This document shows positions 55,901-63,756 of a stretch of 64,000 nucleotides of DNA, piece after piece. Position 1 is the stretch's first letter. The number at the start of each line of letters is the position of its first letter. Under the pieces are notes generated by a model. The model was not told where the DNA came from. It saw only the letters and a program-made list of their open reading frames with translations, and made no database searches. The DNA lies in assembly GCA_036395755.1 (NCBI GenBank), contig DASWCZ010000056.1, forward strand, positions 14,017-78,016. The letters are read 5' to 3'. Source of the DNA: Gp7-AA6 sp036395755 (GTDB lineage: Bacteria; Acidobacteriota; Thermoanaerobaculia; UBA5066; Gp7-AA6). Both the position numbers and the translations under genes were made by a program.

Positions 55901-57117
55901 TGAGCAGCAGAGAAACTCCGTTCGCCCCGATCGAGCAGGCGGTCGAGGAGCTCAAAGCCGGGCGGTTCGTTGTCGTCGTGGACGACGAGGACCGGGAGAA
56001 CGAGGGGGATCTCGTCCTCGCGGCGGAGAAAGTCACCCCCGAGGCCATCAACTTCATGGCGCGCGAGGGCCGGGGCCTCATCTGCCTCGCGCTCACGGAG
56101 GAGCGCTGCGATGCGCTCGAGCTGCCTCCCATGGTCGGGGAGAACACGTCCAACTTCGGAACGGCGTTCACGGTCTCGATCGAGGCGCGGGGACAGGTCA
56201 CGACCGGCATTTCCGCGGCCGATCGGGCCGCCACCGTGAAGACGGCCATCGACCCGGCGACCCGCCCCTCCGACCTCGCGCGGCCGGGACACATGTTTCC
56301 GCTGAGAGCGCAGGCGGGCGGGGTGTTGAAGCGCGCCGGGCAGACCGAAGCGTCGGTCGATCTCGCGCGGATCGCGGGCCTCGACCCCTCCGCTGTGATC
56401 TGCGAGGTGATGAACGAGGACGGGACCATGGCACGGGTGCCGGACCTCGCGAAGTTCTGCGAGAAGCACGGCCTCGTCCTGGTCACGGTCGCGGACCTGA
56501 TCCGCCACCGTATGAAGACCGAGCGTCTCGTGCAGCGGATCGCCGCGCCGCACCTGCCGACGCGGTTCGGCGACTTCCGCCTCGCCGCGTATCGGAGCGA
56601 CGTGACGCACGAGGAGCACATCGCGCTCGTTCACGGGGAAATCCTCGAGGACGAGCCGGTTCTGGTGCGGGTGCACTCGCAATGCCTGACGGGCGACGTC
56701 TTCGGATCGACGCGCTGCGACTGCGGCGCGCAACTCTCGCTCGCGATGGAGAAAATCATCGAGGCGGGGAAAGGCGTCTTCCTGTACCTCTTGCAGGAGG
56801 GTCGTGGGATCGGTCTCATCAACAAGTTGAAGGCCTACGAGCTGCAGGACGAGGGACACGACACCGTCTCGGCCAACGAGAAGCTCGGGTTTCCTCCGGA
56901 CATCCGCAACTACGGCGTCGGGTGCCAGATCCTGCGCGACCTCGGCGTCCGAAAGATGCGGCTCATGACGAACAATCCATCCAAGTACGTGGCGATCGGC
57001 GGCTACGGTCTCGAGATCGTCGAGCGGGTCCCGCTCGAGGTGCGTCCGACAGCCGGATCGCGGCGCTACCTCGAGGCGAAGAAGAACAAGATGGGGCACC
57101 TCCTGAAAATGGTTTAG
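55900..57117 (+). CDS. ribBA: Bifunctional 3,4-dihydroxy-2-butanone-4-phosphate synthase/GTP cyclohydrolase II
   Basis: A 405-aa riboflavin-pathway enzyme. The N-terminal domain has DDEDRENEGDLVLAAE and ends with MNEDGTMARVPDL. The C-terminal domain has the zinc cysteines in CLTGDVFGSTRCDCGAQL, LQEGRGIGL and MTNNPSKY. Both active sites look intact. The ATG shares one base with the mutase TGA (TGATG). No riboflavin riboswitch is visible. Confidence 0.96.
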
Positions 57118-57152
57118 CAGCCTCGCCCCCGGCCGCTTCCCCTCCCATAGCT

Positions 57153-57158
57153 GATAGT
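57153..57158 (+). promoter_or_regulatory. Weak -10-like box before the prohibitin-like gene
   Basis: GATAGTTT lies about 30 nt before ATG 57188 in a 70-bp gap. The ribosome site AGAGGAGGAAG is strong. Confidence 0.25.
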
Positions 57159-57187
57159 TTCCATCCTCGCATCCGAGAGGAGGAAGC

Positions 57188-58027
57188 ATGTCCAAGCTCT
57201 TCGAGGTCGTCCCGCCCTTCCAGCCGGGGCGCCGGTTTTTCCGTCTGATCGTCGTTGCCGTCGTCCTGATCGCTCTTCTCGCTGGGAACCCGATCAAAGT
57301 CATTCCGGCCGGCCACGTGGGCGTGAAGGATTTCTTCGGTAGCGTCTCGCCGAACGTGCTGCCGCCCGGCGTGCGGTTCGTGTTTCCGTTCACGCGGGTC
57401 GTCAAGATGTCGATCCAGACCCAGGAGGTCAAGGAGACGGCCGAGGTGCCGTCGAAGGAAGGGCTGACCATGGAGCTCGAGGGCTCGCTCCTCTTCCGTC
57501 TCGATCCCGACAAGGCTGCCGAGATTTACCGCAAGGTCGGCCAGGACTACCAGGAAATCGCAGTCCATCCCCAGATTCGCTCGGCGATCCGGGAGGTCAC
57601 CGCCTCCTACGAGGCGAAAGTCCTGTACTCGGCGGAGCGCGAGCGGATCGCCAAGGAGACCCTGGAGCTCTTCCGCAAGCTGGCCGGCGACAGAGGGATC
57701 ATCGCCGAGGCCGTCCTGTTGAGGAAGATTGGCCTGCCCCCCATCGTCGCGAACGCGATCCAGGAAAAGCTGCGGCGCGAGCAGGAGGCCGAGCAGATGA
57801 AGTTCGTGCTCCAGAAGGAGCAGCAGGAGGCGGAGCGCAAGCGGATCGAGGCGCAGGGAATCGCGGACTTCCAGCGGATCGTCGCCGCGGGGATCAGTCC
57901 GGCCTTGCTCGAGTGGAAAGGCATCGAAGCGACCGAGAAGCTCGCGATGAGCCAGAACTCGAAGGTCGTCGTGATCGGCAGCGGCAAGAACGGTCTGCCG
58001 CTGATCTTGGGCGGCGAAGGGAAGTGA
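57188..58027 (+). CDS. Prohibitin/SPFH (band 7) membrane protein
   Basis: A 279-aa protein. One N-terminal membrane helix (RLIVVAVVLIALLAGN, about residues 19-35), then an SPFH domain (VIPAGHVGVKDFFGSV to KIGLPPIVANAI), a charged coiled coil (EKLRREQEAEQMKFVLQKEQQEAERKR) and a short C-terminus. Prohibitins form ring scaffolds in the inner membrane and regulate proteases such as FtsH. ATG 57188 follows a strong Shine-Dalgarno. No partner gene is nearby. Confidence 0.9.
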   Translation: MSKLFEVVPPFQPGRRFFRLIVVAVVLIALLAGNPIKVIPAGHVGVKDFFGSVSPNVLPPGVRFVFPFTRVVKMSIQTQEVKETAEVPSKEGLTMELEGSLLFRLDPDKAAEIYRKVGQDYQEIAVHPQIRSAIREVTASYEAKVLYSAERERIAKETLELFRKLAGDRGIIAEAVLLRKIGLPPIVANAIQEKLRREQEAEQMKFVLQKEQQEAERKRIEAQGIADFQRIVAAGISPALLEWKGIEATEKLAMSQNSKVVVIGSGKNGLPLILGGEGK

Positions 58028-58093
58028 CCGCGCGAAGCGCGGTCATCCCGAGCGAAGCGAGGGATCCCTCGAACCTGCGGTTCTCGGGATGAC
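58027..58093. repeat. Palindromic intergenic repeat-like element
   Basis: A short hairpin ACCGCG-CGAAG-CGCGGT (58027-58043) is followed by a long inverted repeat, GTCATCCCGAG (58042-58052) with CTCGGGATGAC (58083-58093). Internal GCGAAGCGAGGGATCCCTCG makes a further fold. It resembles dispersed GTCATCCCGAG-type intergenic repeats of some GC-rich bacteria. The right arm supplies the ATG of the next gene. Only one copy is seen in this window. Confidence 0.6.
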
Positions 58094-58700
58094 GGCAAGC
58101 TGCCTCGAGCCGGTCGTCCTGGAAGGCGAGTACGTCCGGCTCGAGCCGCTCTCTTTTTCCCACCTCAACGCCCTCTCGGAGGTCGCGCTCGACCCGGAGC
58201 TCTGGCGCTGGACGAGCGAGCGCGCGGACTCGGCGGAAGAGCTGCGCGCTTATGTCGAGAGGGCGCTCGAGGGACAGCGATCCGGCTCGGCACTGCCGTT
58301 CGCGACGATCGCCCGTTCGATCGGGAAGCCGATCGGCAGCACGCGCTTCGCCAACGTGGATCTCCCGAACGGACGCCTCGAGATCGGGTGGACCTGGCTC
58401 GGGCGCGACTGGCAACGCACGGCGGCGAACACCGAGGCGAAGTACCTCATGATGAAACACGCTTTCGAGACGCTCGGCGTCCGGCGCGTAGAGTTCAAGA
58501 CCGACGCATTGAACGAGCGCTCCCGCGCGGCCATCCGGCGGATCGGTGCCCGGGAGGAAGGGATCCTGCGCAAACACGGGGTGACCATGAGCGGCCGCGT
58601 GCGCGACACGGTCTATTACAGCGTCATCGACGACGAATGGCCGGTCGTCCGCCGGCGTCTCGAGGAACGGTTGGCGATCGGTCCCCGTACCATTTCTTGA
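58089..58700 (+). CDS. GNAT family N-acetyltransferase (RimJ/RimL-like)
   Basis: A 203-aa acetyltransferase. LEGEYVRLEPLSFSHL opens the fold. IARSIGKPIGSTRF and LEIGWTWLGRDWQRTAANTEAKYLMM are the acetyl-CoA-binding region. VEFKTDALNERSRAAIRRIGAREEG is the C-terminal GNAT motif. ATG 58089 lies within the palindromic repeat. The last 77 bp overlap the convergent GT2 gene. The substrate is unknown. Confidence 0.87.
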   Translation: MTASCLEPVVLEGEYVRLEPLSFSHLNALSEVALDPELWRWTSERADSAEELRAYVERALEGQRSGSALPFATIARSIGKPIGSTRFANVDLPNGRLEIGWTWLGRDWQRTAANTEAKYLMMKHAFETLGVRRVEFKTDALNERSRAAIRRIGAREEGILRKHGVTMSGRVRDTVYYSVIDDEWPVVRRRLEERLAIGPRTIS

Positions 58701-59343
58701 GAGTCTCCGGCGATACGCCGGCGAAGTAACCGGCGATCACCCTCCAGTTTCGGAGAACCTGCCGTGCTCGACCGTGCTCGATGTACCGGCGGGGCGACGT
58801 GACCGTCTTCTCCGGTCGGACGACGAAGCGTCCCGCCCTTCTCAGGCGTACGACGAGATCGAGGTCGTCACAGATCGGCAGGTCGCGGAAGCCGCCGACC
58901 CTCTCGTAGATTTCGCGGCGGCAGAAAATTCCCTGGTCGCCGAAGGGGAGCTTTGCGAGGCGGGACCGGCGGTTCGCCCACCACGCGATCCAGCGCATCA
59001 CGAGACCGGCCCGGTCGTAAGCGAGCGAGAAGGCCCCCGCGTTCGCGCCCTCCGCCACGGTTCGAGCGATCAGAGCGAGTGCGTCCTCCGGAGGCCGCGA
59101 GTCGGCGTGCAGGAAGAAGAGGATCTCGCCGCGCGCCTGTCCGGCGGCCCGGGCGAGGGCAGCGCCGCGGACGCCCGGCAGCGACAGAACCCGCGCGCCG
59201 TTCTCGCGAAGCGCTTCCCCGGTCTCTTTCGGGGCACCAGTGTCGGCGACGAGGAGCTCCGCGTCCGCCGAACGGGAGAATCGGGAGAAGAAAGCCGCGA
59301 CCTCCGGACTTTCGTTCTGGATCGGGACGATGACGGAGATCAC
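58624..59343 (-). CDS. Glycosyltransferase family 2 (TIGR04283-like)
   Basis: About 239 aa. VISVIVPIQNESPEVAAF, LLVADTGAPKET and ILFFLHADSRPPEDA are the GT-A motifs. LPFGDQGIFCRREIYERVGGF and CDDLDLVVRLRRAG match TIGR04283 enzymes. GTG 59343 opens exactly at the first strand; ATG 59370 lies within the divergent promoter palindrome and is less likely. The 3' end overlaps the GNAT gene by 77 bp. Substrate unknown. Confidence 0.82.
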   Translation of the reverse strand: MISVIVPIQNESPEVAAFFSRFSRSADAELLVADTGAPKETGEALRENGARVLSLPGVRGAALARAAGQARGEILFFLHADSRPPEDALALIARTVAEGANAGAFSLAYDRAGLVMRWIAWWANRRSRLAKLPFGDQGIFCRREIYERVGGFRDLPICDDLDLVVRLRRAGRFVVRPEKTVTSPRRYIEHGRARQVLRNWRVIAGYFAGVSPETLKKWYGDRSPTVPRDAGGRPAIRRR

Positions 59344-59360
59344 GGTTCGCGGCGGGCTCG

Positions 59361-59366
59361 ATGCTA
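59361..59366 (-). promoter_or_regulatory. -10-like box TAGCAT (minus arm of the palindrome ATGCTAGCAT)
   Basis: The 10-bp palindrome ATGCTAGCAT presents TAGCAT on both strands. This arm lies 17 nt before GTG 59343 of the GT2 gene. Confidence 0.38.
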
Positions 59367-59370
59367 GCAT
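59365..59370 (+). promoter_or_regulatory. -10-like box TAGCAT (plus arm of the palindrome)
   Basis: Ends 7 nt before GTG 59378 of mobA. It shares the ATGCTAGCAT palindrome with the divergent GT2 promoter. Confidence 0.4.
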
Positions 59371-59377
59371 CGCGACG

Positions 59378-59968
59378 GTGAAGCTCCCGATGCCCGCGGC
59401 CGTTCTCGCCGGTGGCGCCTCGAAGCGGATGGGCCGGCCCAAAGGGGCGCTTCCATGGGGCGCCTCGACCCTCCTCGAGTTTCAGACCACGCGCCTCTCG
59501 ACGCTCTTCTCCGAAGTTTTCGTCGTCGTGAAGGAGAAGCCGGCGTTCCCCGTCGGCCCGGCGCGCGTCCTTCTGGACGGCTCTCCGGAGTTCGCCGCGA
59601 TCCACGGACTTCTGCGGGCGCTCGAGGAGGCCTCGGATCGGATCTTTATCCTGGCGGTGGATCTGCCGGGACTGACCCACGACCTCGTGCGCGAGATCGC
59701 GGACCGCGGGCTCGCGACGGTGGCGCCCGCGCTCATTCCCGAGGCGGGTGGGCGGTTGCAACCGCTCGCCGCGGTCTGGCGGCGTTCCGCGGCCCGTTTC
59801 GCGAAGGGCCGCATCGGCCGGGACATGCTTTCTCTGGGCGCGCTCGCCGACGAGGTGGCCGCGGAGATCTTCCCGGAGAAGGAATGGCGCCATCTCGACC
59901 CGAGCGGCGTCGCCTTCGCGAACCTGAACACATTCGCCGACTTTGCCGCGCACCGGGAGCGCGCCTGA
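59378..59968 (+). CDS. mobA: Molybdenum cofactor guanylyltransferase (MobA-like)
   Basis: A 196-aa nucleotidyltransferase. AAVLAGGASKRMGRPKGALPW is the nucleotide-binding signature. FILAVDLPGLTHDLV contains the metal aspartate. It attaches GMP or another nucleotide to molybdopterin. GTG 59378 is preceded by a TAGCAT box. Its stop overlaps the putative CTG start of moaC (CTGA). It opens the cofactor cluster. Confidence 0.88.
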   Translation: MKLPMPAAVLAGGASKRMGRPKGALPWGASTLLEFQTTRLSTLFSEVFVVVKEKPAFPVGPARVLLDGSPEFAAIHGLLRALEEASDRIFILAVDLPGLTHDLVREIADRGLATVAPALIPEAGGRLQPLAAVWRRSAARFAKGRIGRDMLSLGALADEVAAEIFPEKEWRHLDPSGVAFANLNTFADFAAHRERA

Positions 59969-60447
59969 AGGGCAAAAAACCGCTTCACGTTGACGCGCGC
60001 GGGCGGGCGCGGATGGTCGACGTCGGCGGAAAGGCCAGGACGCGGCGGCGCGCGATCGCGCGCGGGCGGGTGCGGATGGGGAGAGAGGCGTTCGAAGCGC
60101 TCGCGACCGGCCGGCTATCGAAGGGGGACGCCCTCGCCGTGGCCAGGCTCGCCGGAATCCTTGCGGCGAAGAAGACGCCCGAGCTCGTTCCGCTGGCGCA
60201 TCCGATCGGCCTCGAATCGGTCGGCGTCGAGTGCGAGCTCGACGCCCGGGCGCACGAAGTGGTCGTGACGGCGGAGGTCTCGGCGTCCGCCCGAACAGGG
60301 GTCGAGATGGAAGCGCTCACGGCCGTCGCCGGATCGTGCCTTGCGCTCTACGACATGGCGAAGTCGCTCGACCGCGGAATCGAGATTCGCGAGATCGTGC
60401 TGCTGGAAAAGACCGGCGGCCGGTCCGGTCCCTACCGGCGCGGCTGA
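59965..60447 (+). CDS. moaC: Cyclic pyranopterin monophosphate synthase
   Basis: A 160-aa enzyme of molybdopterin synthesis. ARMVDVGGKARTRRRAIA, KKTPELVPLAHPIGLESVGVEC and GVEMEALTAVAGSCLALYDMAKSLD are family signatures with the active-site Lys/His/Asp region. The conserved N-terminus (LHVDARGRARMVDV) lies upstream of ATG 60013. The frame reads CTG at 59965, overlapping the mobA TGA by 4 bp, so a CTG start is likely. An upstream in-frame ATG inside mobA is the other option. Confidence 0.9.
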   Translation: MKGKKPLHVDARGRARMVDVGGKARTRRRAIARGRVRMGREAFEALATGRLSKGDALAVARLAGILAAKKTPELVPLAHPIGLESVGVECELDARAHEVVVTAEVSASARTGVEMEALTAVAGSCLALYDMAKSLDRGIEIREIVLLEKTGGRSGPYRRG

Positions 60448-60770
60448 GTCGCCGGCGAGGATTCCGCGGTCACGTTTCTCTCGGGAGGCGGATAGAGGTA
60501 CGTGCGGCTCGGCGGGGAAACGGTCGCGCTCCTCGTCGGCGGCGGAATCTGCGCGGTCGGGGCTGCCCTGTTTGCGGGCGCGGTCGGCGTGAGGGCGGCA
60601 GCCGCCGGCGAAGTCTGCCGCCCGGGCGCCCTCTCCGCCTCGCGCGATAAGGCTCTCCCGATCGAAGAAGAACGCACCAGGCCGAGAATCGCGAACGCGA
60701 GGACGGCGACGAAGATCGCGACGGCCGCGTAATACGCCCGGACGGGACGGCGAGGCTCCGGATCGATCAT
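60432..60770 (-). CDS. Small single-pass membrane protein, unknown
   Basis: A 112-aa ORF from ATG 60770. Residues about 13-33 form one membrane helix (YYAAVAIFVAVLAFAILGLV). The rest is Ala/Pro/Thr-rich low complexity with RTYLYPPPERN near the end. No ribosome site or family is obvious. The 3' end overlaps moaC by 16 bp. It is probably real because of the clean helix and coding-like start, but it could be spurious in such GC-rich DNA. Confidence 0.4.
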   Translation of the reverse strand: MIDPEPRRPVRAYYAAVAIFVAVLAFAILGLVRSSSIGRALSREAERAPGRQTSPAAAALTPTAPANRAAPTAQIPPPTRSATVSPPSRTYLYPPPERNVTAESSPATQPRR

Positions 60771-60846
60771 CACTCGCCGGGAATGCAAACGGGCGACCAG
60801 AAAAACGGTTCGACGTTCAACGTTCGAGGTCCGGGGAAGCCGCGGC

Positions 60847-60852
60847 TATAGT
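60847..60852 (+). promoter_or_regulatory. -10-like box TATAGT before moaB
   Basis: GGCTATAGTAG lies 11 nt before ATG 60864. It is a close match to the consensus TATAAT, but no -35 is convincing. Confidence 0.45.
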
Positions 60853-60863
60853 AGCCAGAGAGC

Positions 60864-61391
60864 ATGGGATCACCAATCCGGGTCGCGATCGTCACCGTCT
60901 CCGACGGCGTCGCCGCCGGAGAGAGGGATGATCGAGGGGGACCGGCGTGCGAGCAGGCTTTGCGCGACTCGGCGGTCGAGCACGTCGTCGTCTCGCGCGA
61001 GGCGATTCCAGACGAGCGCGACCGGATCGCCGAGACCGTGCGGGTCCGCGCGGATGAAGGCGGGACGGACCTGATCGTCCTGACCGGAGGAACCGGTGTC
61101 TCCCCGCGGGATCGGACGCCCGAGGCGGTCCGAAGCGTCCTCGACATCGAAGCGCCGGGCCTCGCGGAAAAGATGCGCGCCGACACGGGAAGGGATTTCG
61201 CCGCGGCCTACCTCTCGCGCCAGGTCGCCGGGGTGCGTGGGCGCACTCTCGTCCTGGCGTTGCCCGGATCGCCGAAGGGTGCCGCCGACTGTCTTCACGC
61301 GGTGGCGCCGCTCCTGCCGCACGCCCTCGGCCTCGTCCGCGGCGAGCGGCCGGAGCATCCCCGGCCCGGCGCCGGAACCGGACGCCCTTGA
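60864..61391 (+). CDS. moaB: Molybdenum cofactor biosynthesis protein, MoaB/MogA family
   Basis: A 175-aa protein that adenylates molybdopterin. VAIVTVSDGVAAGERDDRGG, LIVLTGGTGVSPRDRTPEA and LALPGSPKGAADCL are family motifs (GGTG and PGSP loops). ATG 60864 follows a TATAGT box. Its TGA overlaps TTG 61388 of the NamZ-MobB fusion (TTGA). Confidence 0.92.
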   Translation: MGSPIRVAIVTVSDGVAAGERDDRGGPACEQALRDSAVEHVVVSREAIPDERDRIAETVRVRADEGGTDLIVLTGGTGVSPRDRTPEAVRSVLDIEAPGLAEKMRADTGRDFAAAYLSRQVAGVRGRTLVLALPGSPKGAADCLHAVAPLLPHALGLVRGERPEHPRPGAGTGRP

Positions 61392-63076
61392 CAGACCGCG
61401 ATCCCGGGACGGTCCTCGGCATCGATGCGCTGCTTTCCGATCCGGAAGCGATCGCCGGAAAGCGGCTCGGCCTGGTCACCAACCCTTCCGGCCTGACGTC
61501 GGACGGAACGCCCTCCTGGAAGGCGCTCTCCGATCTTCCGGAAGCGCGGCTCGCGCGGCTCTTCGGCCCGGAGCACGGCGTGGATGGGGGGGCCGTCTAC
61601 ATGGAGGGCGTCTCGTCCTCAACTCATCGCGAGACGGGGCTTCCGGTCGTCTCGCTCTACGGGTCGACGCTCGCGAGCCTGAAGCCCAGAAGGGAGGATC
61701 TCGCCGACCTCGACACGCTCGTCTTCGACGTGCCCGACGTCGGAAGCCGGTACTACACCTTCCACTGGACGATGCTGCTCGCGATGGAGGCGTGCGCCGA
61801 GCTCGGGAAGCGGTTCGTCGTCTGCGACCGGCCGAACCCGATCGGAGGAGCGGTCGAAGGCGCGCCGCAGGATCCGGAATTCCTCTCTTTCGTCGGCCTG
61901 CACCCGATCGCGGTCAAGCACGGCATGACTTCGGGGGAGCTCGCGCGGCTTCTCGCCTCCGAGCGCGGGCTCGATCTCGATCTGGTCGTGTGCCCGATGC
62001 GCGGCTGGGGGCGCGACACCGCGTACGCGGAGACCGGCTTGCCGTGGATCCCGCCGTCTCCCAACATTCCCACGGTCGACGCGGCGCGCGTCTATCCCGG
62101 GATGTGCCTGCTCGAAGGAACGAACGTCTCCGAGGGACGGGGCACGACGCGCCCGTTCGAGACTTTCGGCGCTCCCTGGCTCGACCCCTCGGATCTCGTC
62201 GCCGCGCTTGCCCGATGGGAGCTGCCGGGAGTCCTCTTTTTTCCGACGCGGTTCCGACCGATGTTCGACAAGTACACCGGAGAGACGTGCGGCGGCGCGA
62301 TCCTGGCGGTTTACGACCCCGCTCTTTTCCGGCCTTTCGAGACGGGGCTCGCCGTCATCGCCTCGATCCGGGAACTCGCGCCGCGGGAGTTCCGCTGGAG
62401 AGAAGAGCCGTACGAGTTCGATTCCCGTCCCGCCATCGATCTGCTCTCCGGCTCGTCGCGCTTTCGCGAATCGCTCGACGCCGGCCGGGGCGCGCTGTCC
62501 GAGATCGCGCGGCACCGGGAGGAGGCACGACCCTTCCTAGCGCGCCGCGATCCTTTTCTGCTCTATCCCGACCACCGGCCGGCGATCGTGGCCTTCGTGG
62601 GCGGACACGATTCCGGCAAGACCACGCTTCTCGCGGACCTGATCCCGAGGCTTCGATCCCGCGGTCTCGAGGTGGGCGCGATCAAGCACACGTCGCACGA
62701 CGTCGAGGACGACGTCGCCGGCAAGGACTCGCAGCGGCTCGGCGCGTCGGGCGGGCCGGTCTGGGCGCTCGTGACTCCCGCGCGGGCGACGGTGCGCCGC
62801 CGCGTGGAAGGCGCTTCGCTCTCCGAGATCGTCCGCCGCCACTTCACGGGGTGCGACCTCGTCCTCGTCGAGGGCTACAAGTCGGTCCCGCTGCCGAAGA
62901 TTGAGGTCACGCGCACCGGGGCGCCGCGCCCGCCGGTTCCCGAGGCCCTCGCGCGGGTCTCGGACCGTCCCGCGGAGGACTCCATCCCGACCTGTCGGTT
63001 CGAGGACATGGAAGGAATCATCGCCTCCGTGCTGCACTTAGCCGGGCTCGACCGCGCCGCCGGGGTCCGCGGGTAG
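61388..63076 (+). CDS. Fusion of NamZ-like DUF1343 domain and MobB GTP-binding domain
   Basis: A 562-aa protein. Residues about 1-395 are DUF1343/NamZ (LGLVTNPSGLTSDG, LFGPEHGVDGG, FDVPDVGSRYYTFHWTM, GTNVSEGRGTTRPFETFGAPW), a family that includes exo-beta-N-acetylmuramidase. It has no signal peptide, unlike many relatives. Residues about 398-562 are MobB (VAFVGGHDSGKTTLLADLIPRL Walker A, GAIKHTSHD, LVLVEGYKSVPLPKIEV). The join (LLYPDHRPAIVAFV) has no stop or linker. The start is TTG 61388, overlapping the moaB stop. MobB helps attach the guanine nucleotide to molybdopterin; the muramidase link is unexplained. A GTG within VAFV could allow separate MobB translation. Confidence 0.88.
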   Translation: MTDRDPGTVLGIDALLSDPEAIAGKRLGLVTNPSGLTSDGTPSWKALSDLPEARLARLFGPEHGVDGGAVYMEGVSSSTHRETGLPVVSLYGSTLASLKPRREDLADLDTLVFDVPDVGSRYYTFHWTMLLAMEACAELGKRFVVCDRPNPIGGAVEGAPQDPEFLSFVGLHPIAVKHGMTSGELARLLASERGLDLDLVVCPMRGWGRDTAYAETGLPWIPPSPNIPTVDAARVYPGMCLLEGTNVSEGRGTTRPFETFGAPWLDPSDLVAALARWELPGVLFFPTRFRPMFDKYTGETCGGAILAVYDPALFRPFETGLAVIASIRELAPREFRWREEPYEFDSRPAIDLLSGSSRFRESLDAGRGALSEIARHREEARPFLARRDPFLLYPDHRPAIVAFVGGHDSGKTTLLADLIPRLRSRGLEVGAIKHTSHDVEDDVAGKDSQRLGASGGPVWALVTPARATVRRRVEGASLSEIVRRHFTGCDLVLVEGYKSVPLPKIEVTRTGAPRPPVPEALARVSDRPAEDSIPTCRFEDMEGIIASVLHLAGLDRAAGVRG

Positions 63077-63081
63077 CCCCC

Positions 63082-63756
63082 GTGCTCATCGTTTTCGATC
63101 TCGACGGGACTCTGATCGACGGTTACGACGGGATCACCGACGCGCTTGGGTTCGCCATGCAACGGCTCGGTTTCGCGCCGCTGCCGCAGGGGAAGGTGCG
63201 CGGGATGGTCGGGCAGGGCCTGGAGAAGCTTCTCGAGAAAGCGGTGGGAGCCGGGCTCGTCCCCGAGGGCGTCCGGCTCTTCCGGGAAAGGTACGCCGTG
63301 GTCGCGGACGAGAAGACCCTTCTCATGCCGGACGTCTCCGAAGTGCTCGAGCTCCTCTCGCGAGGCGGACACCTCCTCGCCGTCGCCTCCAACAAGCCGG
63401 CCGAGTTCTCGCGCCGGATCCTCGCCGGCAAAGGGGTCGCCGGGAAATTCTTCGCGATCGCGGGCCCCGATGCCGCGATGCCACCCAAGCCGGATCCGGC
63501 GATGTTGCTCGAGGTCATGGGGCGGGCGGGCGCGCCGCCGGGCCGCACGGTCGCGGTCGGCGACATGGAGATCGACGCAGAGACGGCGCGGTCGGCGGGC
63601 TGCCGGTGCGTGCTCGTCGACGGCGGTTCCCGGTCACCCCGGGAGCTCGCGGCCGTCTCCGCCGACGCCCATCTCACGCGGCTCGCCCTTCTTCCCGACT
63701 GGGTCGAGCAGATGAATCGGGGGGTGGTCTCGGCGCAGCCTAGAATCGGGAAATGA
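63082..63756 (+). CDS. HAD-family phosphatase, phosphoglycolate phosphatase-like
   Basis: A 224-aa HAD hydrolase. FDLDGTLIDGYDGITDAL gives the nucleophile Asp, AVASNKP is motif II, PPKPDPAM holds the lysine and VAVGDMEIDAETARSAG is motif IV. It is closest in layout to phosphoglycolate phosphatase, but substrate is not certain. It starts at GTG 63082, 6 bp after the fusion gene stop. Its TGA overlaps the serA ATG (ATGA). Confidence 0.85.
   Translation: MLIVFDLDGTLIDGYDGITDALGFAMQRLGFAPLPQGKVRGMVGQGLEKLLEKAVGAGLVPEGVRLFRERYAVVADEKTLLMPDVSEVLELLSRGGHLLAVASNKPAEFSRRILAGKGVAGKFFAIAGPDAAMPPKPDPAMLLEVMGRAGAPPGRTVAVGDMEIDAETARSAGCRCVLVDGGSRSPRELAAVSADAHLTRLALLPDWVEQMNRGVVSAQPRIGK
63741..63746 (+). 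promoter_or_regulatory. -10-like box TAGAAT before serA
   Basis: CCTAGAATCGGG ends 6 nt before ATG 63753, inside the 3' end of the HAD gene. It may add an internal near-leaderless transcript for serA. Confidence 0.35.
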
